This document shows, in pieces, positions 39,001 to 51,447 of a stretch of DNA of 64,000 nt. This DNA comes from Macrostomum hystrix. Taxonomy: Eukaryota > Platyhelminthes > Macrostomidae. Every line of letters begins with the position of its first letter. The first letter of the stretch is position 1. The notes below the pieces were generated by a model, which saw only the letters and a list, made by a program, of their open reading frames with translations, did not search any database and was not told the DNA's origin. The translations under genes and the position numbers were made by a program. The stretch covers positions 436,501 to 500,500 of the forward strand of contig CATNEN010000009.1 in NCBI GenBank assembly GCA_950097015.1, in the 5' to 3' direction.

Positions 39001-41690
39001 TACTTGAACAGAATCATGGTTCATACTTGAACGAATCATGGTTCATACTTGAACATAATCATGGCTTCATACTTGAACAGAATCATGGCTCATACTTGAA
39101 CAGAATCATGGCTCATACTTGAACAGAATCATGGTTCATACTTGAACAGAATCATGGCTCATACTTGAACAGAATCATGGTTCATACTTGAACAGAATCA
39201 TGGCTTCATACTTGAACAGAATCATGGCTCATACTTGAACAGAATCATGGTTCATACTTGAACAGAATCATGGCTTCATACTTGAACAGAATCATGGCTT
39301 CATACTTGAACATAATCATGGTCATACTTGAACAGAATCATGGCTCATACTTGAACAGAATCATGGCTCATACTTGAACAGAATCATGGTTCATACTTGA
39401 ACAGAATCATGGCTCATACTTGAACAGAATCATGGCTCATACTTGAACAGAATCATGGTTCATACTTGAACAGAATCATGCTCATACTTGAACAGAATCA
39501 TGGCTCATACTTGAACAGCATGGTTCATACTTGAACAGAATCATGGTTCATACTTGAACAGAATCATGGCTCATACTTGAACAGAATCATGGTTCATACT
39601 TGAACAGAATCATGGCTCATACTTGAACAGAATCATGGTTCATACTTGAACAGAATCATGGTTCATACTTGAACAGAATCATGGCTCATACTTGAACAGA
39701 ATCATGTTCATACTTGAACAGAATCATGGCTCATACTTGAACAGAATCATGGCTCATACTTGAACAGAATCATGGTTCATACTTGAACAGAATCATGGCT
39801 CATACTTGAACAGAATCATGGTTCATACTTGAACAGAATCATGGCTCATACTTGAACAAATCATGGTTCATACTTGAACAGAATCATGGTTCATACTTGA
39901 ACAGAATCATGGTTCATACTTGACAGAATCATGGTTCATACTTGAACAGAATCATGGCTCATACTTGAACAGAATCATGGTTCATACTTGAACAGAATCA
40001 TGGTTCATACTTGAACAGAATCATGGCTTCATACTTGAACAGAATCATGGCTCATACTTGAACAGAATCATGGTTCATACTTGAACAGAATCATGGCTCA
40101 TACTTGAACAGAATCATGGTTCATACTTGAACAGAATCATGGTTCATACTTGAACAGAATCATGGCTCATACTTGAACAGAATCATGGCTCATACTTGAA
40201 CAGAATCATGGCTTCATACTTGAACCATGGTTCATACTTGAACAGAATCATGGTTCATACTTGAACAGAATCATGGTTCATACTTGAACAGAATCATGGC
40301 TCATACTTGAACAGAATCATGGCTCATACTTAAACAGAATCATGGCTCATACTTGAACAGAATCATGGCTCATACTTGAACAGAATCATGGCTCATACTT
40401 GAACAGAATCATGGCTCATACTTGAACAGAATCATGGCTCATACTTGAACAGAATCATGGCTCATACTTGAACAGAATCATGGTTCATACTTGAACAGAA
40501 TCATGGCTCATACTTGAACAGAATCATGGCTCATACTTGAACATAATCATGGTTCATACTTGAACAGAATCATGGCTCATACTTGAACAGAATCATGGCT
40601 CATACTTGAACCATGGTTCATACTTGAACAGAATCATGGTTCATACTTGAACAGAATCATGGTTCATACTTGAACAGAATCATGGTTCATACTTGAACAG
40701 AATCATGGCTCATACTTGAACCATGGTTCATACTTGAACAGAATCATGGTTCATACTTGAACAGAATCATGGCTCATACTTGAACAGAATCATGGTTCAT
40801 ACTTGAACAGAATCATGGTTCATACTTGAACAGAATCATGGCTCATACTTGAACAGAATCATGGCTCATACTTGAACAGAATCATGGTTCATACTTGAAC
40901 AGAATCATGGCTCATACTTGAACAGAATCATGGTTCATACTTGAACAGAATCATGGCTCATACTTGAACAGAATCATGGTTCATACTTGAACATAATCAT
41001 GGCTCATACTTGAACAGAATCATGGCTCATACTTGAACAGAATCATGGCTCATACTTGAACAGAATCATGGCTCATACTTGAACAGAATCATGGTTCATA
41101 CTTGAACAGAATCATGGCTCATACTTGAACAGAATCATGGTTCATACTTGAACAGAATCATGGCTCATACTTGAACCATGGTTCATACTTGAACAGAATC
41201 ATGGTTCATACTTGAACAGAATCATGGTTCATCTTGAACAGAATCATGGCTCATACTTGAACAGAATCATGGCTCATACTTGAACAGAATCATGGCTCAT
41301 ACTTGAACCATGGTTCATACTTGAACAGAATCATGGTTCATACTTGAACAGAATCATGGTTCATACTTGAACAGAATCATGGTTCATACTTGAACAGAAT
41401 CATGGCTCATACTTGAACCATGGTTCATACTTGAACAGAATCATGGTTCATACTTGAACAGAATCATGGTTCATACTTGAACAGAATCATGGCTCATACT
41501 TGAACAGAATCATGGCTCATACTTGAACAGAATCATGGCTCATACTTGAACAGAATCATGGTTCATACTTGAACAGAAACATGGCTCATACTTGAACCAT
41601 GGTTCATACTTGAACAGAATCATGGTTCATACTTGAACAGAATCATGGTTCGTACTTGAACAGAATCATGGTTCATACTTGAACAGAATC
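36045..41690. repeat. 23-bp satellite, about 245 copies
   Basis: The unit is GAATCATGGTTCATACTTGA plus ACA. The main variation is GGTTCAT versus GGCTCAT, roughly half each and irregularly mixed. A recurrent short form lacks AGAAT (GAACCATGG). Small indels (GGTCATAC, GGCTTCATAC, ACTTTGAC, CGAATC) are concentrated at about 37990-40210. There are no long frames because TGA occurs in the unit and 23 is not a multiple of 3. Confidence 0.98.
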
Positions 41691-42600
41691 ATGTGCTCGC
41701 GCATTGAAGACTCAGATCATGGTTCATAGTTGAATATAATCATGTGCTCATACTTGAACATAATCATGTGCTCATGCATTGAAGAAATCAATGATCAACT
41801 GAGAATTCTTTGTCAATTTGCCTTGCTCCAAGCCCAGACACGACAAACGTTTTGCCTGTTTGTTCGGTGGCGCGGAAATAAATTTAAGGCAGCAATTCGG
41901 AGCAGCTGTGAGAGACAGGAACATTCCAGAGCTGAGTCACACATCGGCCAGAATACGATGCGTGCCCGTTGGCATCCGATCGCAGCCCGAGTCAACATTG
42001 CTTAGCCAGTGAGTGACTGTCTTCCAACCACATCTATCTAGCTTCTGCACTGAGCCAGTCATCTCAGTCATCTCAGATCTTGTTTAAGCAGCAGATTGAA
42101 AATTCAAAGCTTAAAATGCCATGCGGATTGTCCAGTAAGAACTGATTACGCTTCTAGGATTGCTCCACAGCATATTTCACTAGTGAGGTTGCAAAAAACT
42201 GAACCTATAGTGTCAGCTGAAAGTTTAATTTTACATTATTAATGATTGCCAATACAGCCTACTTGTCTCTGAGTAGTAGGGAAACATAGTCACTTTTAAC
42301 CATCGGTTTCTGAACAATGACCAGGAGACGGACCAGAACGCTGAACTTTTTAAAAAGTCAATGTGATGTGAGAACAGCCAAGTCATTGTTTAAAGAATCT
42401 GCGATTTGAATTTCAGTTTACAGAGAAAACACCAGCTTTCGTGAAGATTCCTTCAGGGTCAGGGGGCTGCAGCCATTCTGTTTTTTCCAGTGCAGCCATC
42501 TCTAGCGAACTCCAGAAAGCAACCAGATACGAATCAGTTATCCTTCCGTGAGCTCAAAAGCAGGCGTCGGTGGTTGGGGCGCCTTCATGTCTGCTTGCTT
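41691..42600. other. Spacer with decaying satellite copies
   Basis: Three degenerate copies of the 23-bp unit (TAATCATGTGCTCAT) persist to about 41775. The rest has no recognised gene. Confidence 0.5.
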
Positions 42601-42643
42601 TCAGCTGAATGCCGTCGTCAACATTAGCATCGTTGTTGGCTGA

Positions 42644-43335
42644 ATGGAACCGATGCAATTGCTGGGAGCTTGGGCGACGGTGGCGTTGGTGGTGCTTCAT
42701 GTTTCTGCCAGCAGATCTGTTGTTAGCAGTAGGTGGAGGCGGCGGGGCAGGAAGAAGATACTGCACCAGGAGAAATTCAGCAGGTGTAACGCCAACCTTT
42801 GCGGCGACACAGCAGATTCACCTGGCTACGGCCGCGGCGGTGGCGGCAGCTCCAACACCGGCGGTTGGCCCGGAGGCAGCAGGGGCGGCAACGGCTTTGG
42901 CAGCTTTGGCGGCGGTGTCGGCGGGGGCGCTGGAAGTTCTACAAAGTGCCCCGGAGGAACGTATTCTCCTACGGTGTTTTTGGCGGTGACTCCCGACTAG
43001 GCGGAGGAGGTTGACGCAGTTTTGCCCCTGCCTTCGCCAGGAGTATCGCCAGGGCAAATTCGAACAACACGGAGGCCGGCGGGCGCATCCTGGTTGAGCT
43101 GGCGGGCTCAGCGGGTTCCAGGTGCGACTGTGAGACGGACGCGAGCTGGCTGATTCGTCTTGACACTGAAAGTTTATAAGCGACTGATAATTATTCCCAT
43201 GTTTATCCTAACTCTAGCTAAAATAGTTCCAAACGAGAAACTGAAAACCTTGTATTCTTAATTTTTACAGTGTGCTGCGTCCATGATGAATTGCAGAAGC
43301 TGGAAAACAGACCGATCTGCAAGCCACATTATTAG
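42644..43335 (+). CDS. Possible small secreted Gly-rich/Cys protein
   Basis: An ATG at 42644 opens a 118-aa frame with a convincing signal peptide (h-region LLGAWATVALVVLHVSA). A basic stretch, CNANLC and a Gly-rich segment (about 62-98) follow, and the frame ends at 43000. Just downstream a good acceptor (TTTTTACAG|TG at about 43270) precedes a short frame, CCVHDELQKLENRPICKPHY, then a stop at 43335. This could be a terminal exon of a Cys-rich secreted protein, but the splicing between the two is not settled. Family unknown. GC-rich composition could also make the Gly-rich frame by chance. Confidence 0.3.
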
Positions 43336-43758
43336 CCAGATCGATCCGGCGATCCCGCGCATGGGCGTCGTGCCGCTCTTTCTGAAGCACCTGCTGCAGA
43401 GTCACCCGGGCGGGCAGGTTTGGGCAGACTGCAGTCTCAGCGCCCCATCAGCAATTCGCAAGACGCTCTGCAGGTTGTCGCGTGAGGCGTCACTCGGTAC
43501 GTCAACAGGAATGCCGGTCCTACCCCCTGAAGTAAGAACTTTCAACGCTTTCAACTCGGTGGCCTTTGACGTACTGTCTCACCTGCTCCGAGCTTAGATT
43601 ATACGAATCTGTATAATGCACGTGATGCTAAGATGCTTAACAAAGCTTTTGAAAAAACACGCGGTATATGAGAACAGTTTACTTCGTAAGCACCATGATT
43701 CTGGAGGCAAATATGACGATATTTCTACAACTGAATATGTGATCATTTTCCTCGCCCG
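43336..43758. other. Spacer
   Basis: A 104-codon plus frame (43283-43597) has no recognised domain. Nothing else is seen. Confidence 0.3.
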
Positions 43759-46605
43759 TCAGCCGATGCAACAGTTTCTGTAGCGTCTTCGAGCAGCCGA
43801 TTTTAAGCAGCAGTTCTGCCCAGCAGTTCTGGCTGTGAAGCAGGGTTGGAAAATGTCAGAACACACTTTTAGAAGCATAGTTTGAAAAAATACGAGTAGT
43901 TCGTAAATAATTTGCTGTATTGAGCACAAATTTACGGATGAAGACATCAGCCGCATTAGCTTTCTCCGAGTCAGTTCGTGCTCCATGATGGTTCGGTGAT
44001 GAGTTTGAATGACACTGACCAGCTGCTCATGATTAAAACAGTAGTTCATGACCATGGTAAGCTCCTGTACGTCAGTGTCTTTGCTCAGCCCCACTTCGGA
44101 GTGTCATGCGGTGTCCCTTTCGATATTTAGACCTAGGTGTTCTACTATTAAGCACTTCTTAAGTGAATCGAAGTTGACGAAGAAGAAATTTTTTAAAGTT
44201 GTTCCTCTCTGTGGGAAACGTCTGCCCAACGAAGCCGTCGTCAGAATACAGTTCAGGACGCTGATTGTGATGTAGGCTGAACTTCGAGGCCGAGTCAGTT
44301 CCTTCAAGCTGTTTCCACAGAGCTTCTCTTGTTGCTTCTCCCGACATTAGTACCTCTCGACCACAGATACACTTTCGATGCTGAGCAGAGCTGCCTTGGC
44401 TTGTTCCACGCGGCCGAATTTCAGGTTTCAGCCATCGCTTTAAGAGTCTCTCGCGCCGTTAGTGCACAGTTTGGAAACCTTCCAATGCTGTCAATCAAGC
44501 CCTTCAGTGAGAAGGTTTTGACGAGGTTTCGATCTGCAAGTTGCAAGAAGACGTTTCTGACCGCGTCATGGAGCTCAAAGTATTGATAGCTTCTAGACGG
44601 TGTTTTGAATTTAAACCATGGGTTAGTAATGTTTAGAAATGGTTGGAAGTAAAATTTCTGGTCATCCAGCGGCTTGAGGGAATGAAGGTCGTCAGATGAC
44701 CATCCAGGACCTCGATCGAAGTATTCACAACATTAGCGCTTTTCGACTTGCTATACTCGTAGCTCCCACTTTTCAGTACACGGCTGCATCTCGCAGGAAG
44801 TAGTGTTTCATGCAAGCATCATCACCGAACTCGCCACCACTCAGTTGTTCGTACAGCATCCACAGCGACTGTTTCGTCAAGTATAACAAATTTTCGGATC
44901 GCCAGTCTGCTTGAGGCGTCGTTTCTAGAATGTAAAACACGATGCACTTTGCATGGTATGTTTTAAGCCCCTTCCCCTTCTCACGAATAACCTTCTTGAT
45001 GAGGTACTTAAGCACTATGAACAATTGGCCCTGCGAGTCCATGAGACTGCACATGAGGTGCCCCTCCAAAAAATTAGTGCTCACTCGAAGCTGCCTGCCC
45101 GACAGTCCTGGCGGTGCCGTTGTGACCAAATGACAGGGCGATTCTCGCAAGAGACTTGCGAGTGGCTCGAGAAGCGATTTGGGTTGGTGACTTTCTGGCT
45201 GATGTCCGATTTGCATTCTCGGGCTGATACTTGATCCAGTTGAGTATGAGTGCGGAGATGAAGCATATCCCTCAATGACCTCGATGTAAGGATAGCTGCA
45301 ACACAGGTAAGCGCTCACCAAGTCAAAGGCAGGCATGAGAAGCGATCCGTTCACTTGCTGGGTTTCTTTAAGTTTCTATAAAAAAGCGAACCTGAGCCCG
45401 AGGCTTCTACGTGGCCATTTTTTTAGTGAGCTTTCTCTTCGTCTCTCCCATCGCTGCACTTGCACCGTCCTTCAATACTCGTATTATAGAATCTGTCAGG
45501 CACAAACTCGGTCACGTCAATGTCGGAGTCCGCATCCGTTCTTCCAGAAAGCTGACAGAGACTGTTGCCCCATCCTTCAGAGAAGCTGCCCACAAATAAT
45601 TTTGCTTTCTTTCCCATTTGCTTCCGTTTGATTTCCTGCATGACACAGGCGGATATATAGCAGTGTTTCCGACCGGTCTCTTATATCGGAATGCTTTAGA
45701 AACAACTCAGCTGCAGCAGCGCTCCCAAATAAACAAGCGGCCTGCAGAAGAGCGACCATAACTTTCTGCTCGTAGAAGCTCGTTGATTTATATTGGAGCC
45801 GTTAGCCAGCAGCAGGCGAGTTGCAGCGAATTTTGACGCGACGATTGCACCAAAAATCGGCATCCAGCCGTCCCTGCTAGGGAAATCGACATTAGCCTCA
45901 ATGTTGATGAGTATCTTCATTATCTTGGTATGGCCATTTCGGGTTGCAGAGAACAGTGGCGTCTCGTCATGGGCGGCTCAAGATTGTCAAGATTTTCACC
46001 CGGTCGAGCCAGCTGCTTCACCACTTCTAAGTGGCCATAGGTGGCCGCCACAGACAGCGCCATTTCTCCAGGGTGTCGCTGGCGGCTAACATCGGCCCCA
46101 GCTTTGATGAGCTGTCGAACCACCAGATCGTGTCCTTTCTCAGAGGTTGCAATCAGAGGCGTCTCGTCCTTGTCTCTTGTGAGCTCGAAGTCAGCACACG
46201 AGCTAATCAAGGCTTTAACAATGCGCACATGACCATTCACGGAGGCGATCAGGAGTGGAGTTGCGCCGCTAATTTGCCGAAGGTTTACGTCCGCTCCGGA
46301 GCAAACCAGCTCTCTCACGACTTCAAGGTGCCCATCCTGCGCAGCAGTGTAGAGGGGAGTTGAGGCGATAACTTTCTGCTGCAAGTCGACATCAGCTTGG
46401 GCCATAATTACTGATATAAAAGTATCACCAGGTGGAGGTGACCGTTCTGGCTAGCCGCAAGCAGGGGCGTGATTCCGTTGCTATCGCGCAGATTCACATC
46501 AGCGCCGACTTTGATGAGCCGATTAACCGCGTCCGCTCGCCCGAGATTGGACGCGGATTGTAGACTAAATGCCGCTCCATTCATCATCTCAGCTGCATTG
46601 AGCAT
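43759..46605 (-). pseudogene. Ankyrin repeat-Mab-21 domain protein, frameshifted
   Basis: Read leftwards, 46605-45696 encodes at least five ankyrin repeats (GADVNLRDSNGITPLLAA; STPLYTAAQDGHLEVV; ATPLLIASVNGHVRIV; ETPLIATSEKGHDLVV). A Mab-21/cGAS-like nucleotidyltransferase fold then starts with LFVGSFSEGWGNS...DADSDIDV (45603-45520). It continues through LKTYHAKCIVFYILET and a C-terminal HYFLRD near 44790. The frame is broken at least five times: near 46410, 45965, 45745, 45645 and 44780, mostly by single-base shifts with clear continuation in another frame. A looser tail of frames runs on to 43759. An inactivated gene is most likely; sequencing indels could mimic this. In intact relatives Mab-21 proteins include cGAS-like innate sensors (established). 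No activity is inferred here. Confidence 0.75.
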
Positions 46606-46619
46606 TGAGTTGTGACTGG

Positions 46620-47640
46620 CTGCTCGTTTGGGCGCGCAAAATCCACCTATACTAAATCTTTATTGGAATTCAAATTCAAAAAGGCGCCAAACCTAACCTA
46701 CTGACCAAAACTACTAAACTACTAAGCTTTTACAAATAGCACTTACGGGTAAAACTTATACCCAAACGAATACAAATCTCATTCAAACGAAAGGTATGTA
46801 GTCCACTTCTAAATACTTAAATTCACTTTGAAATTAAACTGCACGGTTAAGTGTACTAATAGTTAATTTTTATTTACTTGCGCCTTTTTAACACAAAATT
46901 AAATTCAAAATATTCTCAGCGTTCTATAATTCTAAACATTACAGGCTGCTTCCGAGAAGTTTTGTTATAATAACTAGACAAAAACTAACACCGGAAAAGC
47001 TTAGTATTTAATAAAATCATTTGGCGGAATAGTAGACCAGCCCAAAGTTGTGTTGAGAATGCCGGAATGAGGTTCGCTAAAATGACAACATTGCAGTACC
47101 CATAGCTGAGGCTTATTCGATTCTACTATCGTCTACTAGTGTGTAACAATGAGAATGACTGGCGCAGTTGCCAATATGTTCCTGTATTCTGATGCGCTTT
47201 GAAAATTTGCTCATAAGAACAGTATTTAGCAGAAATTATGTATCGAAGTCAACAGTGAGTATCCAAAAATTACATGATCATCACTAAAACTCAAACTACA
47301 GAAACGCAACCAGCATATTACACTTTTCAGATGGATTGTGGGAGCCAAGAAATTTTGTGCCAGTACTTAGCATTCTATTCTGCAGTCGTGCCATGCCCAG
47401 GTGACATTCAACTGGCAAACTAAGTTCCGTCATCCTTGAATTCTTTGTAGAAAATTTGCTAATTGCAAAGCTGCAGCTTGAAAGAAACGCAAGGAATTCA
47501 TACTCAACTCAGTTAGTATCTCATGAATAATTTCTGGTCGCTGAGCTGAGTAACTTGACTAAAAATTACGGCATAGAAAAATTTGGTTTGAGAGCGCCGC
47601 TCGCCAGCTTAAAAGCCATTGTCAAGTAACTTCTCCTCAT
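46620..47640. other. AT-rich spacer before lectin gene
   Basis: AT-rich and non-coding, with no repeat or RNA recognised. The promoter of the lectin gene at 47651 should be in its right part. Confidence 0.4.
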
Positions 47641-47650
47641 TTGGGCAGCC

Positions 47651-48417
47651 ATGGAGGCGCGTGATGTGTTGCTCATTCAGGTAATCTCAATCATTTCCCT
47701 GCAGACTCTATGCAGCTTGCAGTGTCGAAAAGTCTACTCAGAAGTGAGCAACGCTTCACTGTGCATCGCAGGCGAGTTTATCCGCACAATGGGCAACACC
47801 ACAACAGACCTGCAGTGCTCGCTTCAGTGCGGTAGAGAGCCGCACTGCCAGGCATTCACCACTGCTGACGGTCCGTGTCAGCTGTTCGTGTTCGACAGGT
47901 GCAGCAAGTCGGTGAGAAACTGCAGCTACTCAAGGAGAGGCCGCCTGTTCGTGAAGCGTCAGCCGGGACTCGATCCGGGGGCGCTGTGTCCGTCTGGCTT
48001 CGGTGACGATCTGTACGGAGTGATGTACAATTACTTGTCCAACACTGATACTTGGGCCTCGCACAAGATGAAGTGTGAAACAAGTGGCGGACTCTCTATG
48101 CTCGCCGACGTAACTGACAGTGTAGAAATGAACCACTTGAACCAGCTGTTCAGTAAGTATGGTTCAGCGGCCTTTTTTCTCGATGGCCGGCAACTTGCCG
48201 GCAGCTCGGAGCCTTCAGGCGGCTGGTTTTGGTCTGGCTGCAACATTCCGCTGGATGGCAGTCTGTGGGCTAACAATGAGCCTAACAACGCTTTTACTGG
48301 CGAGAACGTCACAATCCGGGGTATCAGCCAGCCTGGATTGGGGGACGCCAATCCCGAAAGCCTGAAGAGGGGGTCTCTGTGAGTGCGTCTCACATTTTGA
48401 CTAGGTTACAGTCAAGA
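47651..48417 (+). CDS. PAN/apple + C-type lectin secreted protein (C-terminal frameshift)
   Basis: ATG at 47651 with a signal peptide (LLIQVISIISLQTL). An N-terminal PAN/apple-like region follows (about 30-105, with CQAFTTADGPCQLFVFD). The C-type lectin domain begins at CPSGFGDD (about 113). It has GGW and the EPNN motif of mannose-type Ca2+ sites. The frame as read stops at 48382 (243 aa) with ESLKRGSL. In the next frame the sequence continues RGGLCECVSHFD and stops at 48417, matching the RRALCEC(V/L)SPF(D/N) end of the paralogues. A one-base indel has therefore removed the last conserved CEC. One CTLD Cys is also lost (DLYGV for DLCGV). Probably a lectin losing function, or a sequencing indel. 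Confidence 0.85.
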
Positions 48418-48567
48418 TAACAACGCACAGAAGGAAAGTTTTTGAATGCTTCTAGACAAACGTTTCGCTTCTTTTCAGACGGCACACTTTCCTTTTTAAT
48501 AATTAGATTGGCCTATCCTCACTGCGTCATTCAAGATGCAGCTGCACACTTCTAACTCTAAAAGGCT

Positions 48568-49205
48568 GCGATGAGTTATAGCAGTGCTCATGAGTTATAG
48601 CAGTGCTCATGAGTTATCGCAGTGCTCATGAGTTATAGCAGTGCTCATGAGTTATGGCAGTGCTCATGAGTTATAGCAGTGCTCATGAGTTATAGCAGTG
48701 CTCATGAGTTATAGCAGTGCTCATGAGTTATAGCAGTGCTCATGAGTTATAGCAGTGCTCATGAGTTATAGCAGTGCTCATGAGTTATAGCAGTGCTCAT
48801 GAGTTATAGCAGTGCTCATGAGTTATAGCAGTGCTCATGAGTTATAGCAGTGCTCATGAGTTATAGCAGTGCTCATGAGTTATAGCAGTGCTCATGAGTT
48901 ATAGCAGTGCTCATGAGTTATCGCAGTGCTCATGAGTTATAGCAGTGCTCATGAGTTATGGCAGTGCTCATGAGTTATAGCAGTGCTCATGAGTTATAGC
49001 AGTGCTCATGAGTTATAGCAGTGCTCATGAGTTATAGCAGTGCTCATGAGTTATAGCAGTGCTCATGAGTTATAGCAGTGCTCATGAGTTATCGCAGTGC
49101 TCATGAGTTATAGCAGTGCTCATTAGTTATGGCAGTGCTCATGAGTTATAGCAGTGCTCATGAGTTATAGCAGTGCTCATGAATTATAGCAGTGCTCATG
49201 AGTTT
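48568..49205. repeat. 19-bp satellite, array A
   Basis: About 33 copies of TGAGTTATAGCAGTGCTCA with GGCAG and CGCAG variants. The same monomer forms array B at 53927-54677. Confidence 0.98.
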
Positions 49206-49561
49206 CCAAAAGTCGGTCAATGTTTTTGCTTCAGGTAAATTTCAGGAGCAACTCGACGTCAATCAAACAGCATTGTTCTTGCGGTCCCATCTAGTATGAG
49301 CTAACAATAAAAAGTCACTTTTCTTGAAACAGCTGATAGTTAAGACAGTTCAATAAGACATTCCTAAGAACTTCTAAAAAATTGTTTGCGCACACACACC
49401 TGTAAATAATCAGGCGAAACATAACCTTGAACTTGTGGCTGGTTTGCTTGACAAAATTGAAACATTTGCATCGTATGATTTCCTCCCGCCAAAACTATTT
49501 GTTATTATATCGCTGAAGGAAGAACGCAGGCCCCAAGATGCAGTGGCTGCGTTGACACTCC
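49206..49561. other. Spacer between 19-bp array and lectin gene
   Basis: No gene is seen. It should include the 3'UTR of the minus-strand lectin gene. Confidence 0.4.
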
Positions 49562-50314
49562 TCAATTGAAGGGAGAAAGGCATTCGCAGAGAGCCCGCCT
49601 GGGTACAGAGTCCGCGGTGTCAACGAGCAGAGTGAAAGCCGAAATCTTCGCAACGACGTTCTCGTTTGGTGTGTCGGCGTTGTTCGGTTCGCCAGAGTTC
49701 CACAGACCGGAGCCCACCGAGATGTTGCAGCTGGCCCAGAACCAGCCGGCAGCAGGCTCATTGCTGCCCGGAAGCTGCATTCCACCTAAGTAAAAGGGCT
49801 GGGTTACAGTTTTGAAGATCGTGGCTATGTGGCTCATTTCCGTGCTGTCCATCACATCGGCCATAATCGACAGTCCGCCGTCCGACTCGCAGTTCTGCTT
49901 CTGCACGTTCCATACTTTGTTGCTCATCAGCATCTTGTACTTCACTCCGCACAGATCGTCACCGAAGCCAGACGGACACAGCGCTCCTGGATCGAGTCCC
50001 GGCTGACGCTTCACGAACAGGCGGCCTCTCCTTGAGCAGCTGCAGTTCCTCACCGACTTGCTGCACTTGTCGAACACGAACAGCTGACACGGACCGTCAG
50101 CAGTGGTGAAGGCCTGGCAGCGCTGTTTAAAGCTGCACAGCATGGCGCAGGTGCTAAAGTAGGGTGAGTTCAGTGTCTCAATAAATTGGCTGCTGATGCA
50201 AAGACTGCCGTTCTGCACGCTGTGATACTGCTCATACCAGGCCGCGTCTAGTGATGGCTGAGCTGTAGCAATGAGCACACTGAGAGCCAGGACGATCCTT
50301 TGATTTGCATGCAT
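49562..50314 (-). CDS. PAN/apple + C-type lectin secreted protein, intact
   Basis: Single-exon 250-aa frame. The signal peptide has h-region VLALSVLIATAQPSL. The PAN/apple-like half is about 35-110 (SLCISSQFIETL, CQAFTTADGPCQLFVFD), and the C-type lectin half starts at CPSGFGDDLCG. CTLD features are the CES...GGLSIM helix region, GWFWASCN, EPNN (Ca2+/sugar site of the EPN type) and the final CEC. Probably a secreted recognition or adhesion lectin (family knowledge; ligand unknown). It is opposite in orientation to the copies at 47651 and 59423, but the central segment is nearly identical to theirs at the DNA level. Confidence 0.9.
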   Translation of the reverse strand: MHANQRIVLALSVLIATAQPSLDAAWYEQYHSVQNGSLCISSQFIETLNSPYFSTCAMLCSFKQRCQAFTTADGPCQLFVFDKCSKSVRNCSCSRRGRLFVKRQPGLDPGALCPSGFGDDLCGVKYKMLMSNKVWNVQKQNCESDGGLSIMADVMDSTEMSHIATIFKTVTQPFYLGGMQLPGSNEPAAGWFWASCNISVGSGLWNSGEPNNADTPNENVVAKISAFTLLVDTADSVPRRALCECLSPFN

Positions 50315-50566
50315 TCTATGTTAAAGTTTGCTTTGTCGTCTGTATGATTTGATGCCCTTCTCGATTTTCTCCCCAGCCTACTTAAGCTCTGCATCTGTCC
50401 CCGGCACAACGCAACTAAAACAGTCTAACCTAGCAGGATTTTTATTGGATACTTTGAGTTTGGCTGTATTCATCACCCTAATACAACGATTAGAATGCAA
50501 GGCGAAAGGTAGCGATTTCAATGGGAAGGCACCCAGCAGGATGGTCGGTTCGACACCCTTTAGAAA
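50315..50566. other. Spacer between lectin gene and retroelement
   Basis: 5' flank of the minus-strand lectin gene. Nothing else is recognised. Confidence 0.4.
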
Positions 50567-50598
50567 CAACAACAACAAAATACGCTGTCAGGTGGACG

Positions 50599-51360
50599 TC
50601 ACAGTGCACGCTTCAGAACCTGGGCGCGAACAAAGGCCGCACCGCCGGCAGTGGCCGGGGCGCCAGCATCGGCGAGCAGGCAGTCGACGAAACGCCGAGT
50701 TTGGGCCTGGCCGCGCCGGCAGGGTGCCTGCAGGGTTAGCAGCAGCACCTCCTGCACCGGCTGCGGGCAGTAGGACTCGGCGCGGATGATATGGCCTGCC
50801 AGCTGGAGTCGCCGAAGTTGCAGACGTTCACTTGGACGGGCCAGGCCGGCGCGGCGATAGAGTGCCGCGTTAGTGATCCGCTCGTCGCTGATCTTAAAGG
50901 CGGCGCGTAGCAGGCCAGCGTGCGCCGCATTGACTTGCTGCTCGAGCGAATCCGTCAGCGTCCAGGTCTCGGCGTTGTACAACAGGACGGTCTTGACCAC
51001 CGCCTGGAACAACACCGCCCTCTGGCGATCAGGTAGGGCCTCGGACTGCAGGACCGCCCTCACAGAACGAAAGGCAGCCCAAGCGTACCGGCGGCGACGC
51101 CGCAGATCTTCGCGGACGTCTGGTACCAGACCACCGAGGTAGATGAACTGCAGACAGCGTGGAAGCTCCGTTACCTGCCCGTCAGCGCCTCGGCAGAAAA
51201 TTGCGGCCCCGATGTCGCCCGGCACGCAGAGCACAACGGTCTTCTTCGTGTTGACCAACAGGCCGACACTCGCTGCAGTGCTAACCAGCTTGTCCAGCTG
51301 GCGCTGAGCGCCCTCTACGGTAGACGACAGCAGGGCGAGGTCATCGGCGTAGCCAAGCAC
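50599..51360 (-). pseudogene. Reverse transcriptase, catalytic YADD and C-terminal part (broken)
   Basis: A 253-codon frame beginning MLGYADDLALLS, the RT catalytic box, followed by thumb and C-terminal segments (FIYLGGLVPD, LLYNAETWTL, RRLQLAGHIIR). It is separated from the upstream RT by a frameshift near 51365. Confidence 0.88.
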
Positions 51361-51447
51361 GCTGAGCGTTTCTCCGGTTGACGTCGACCCACGCGTCGCC
51401 GCAGTAGGAAGCCGTCTTCGGTAGGAAGAGCAGTTCGTAGCACCCAG

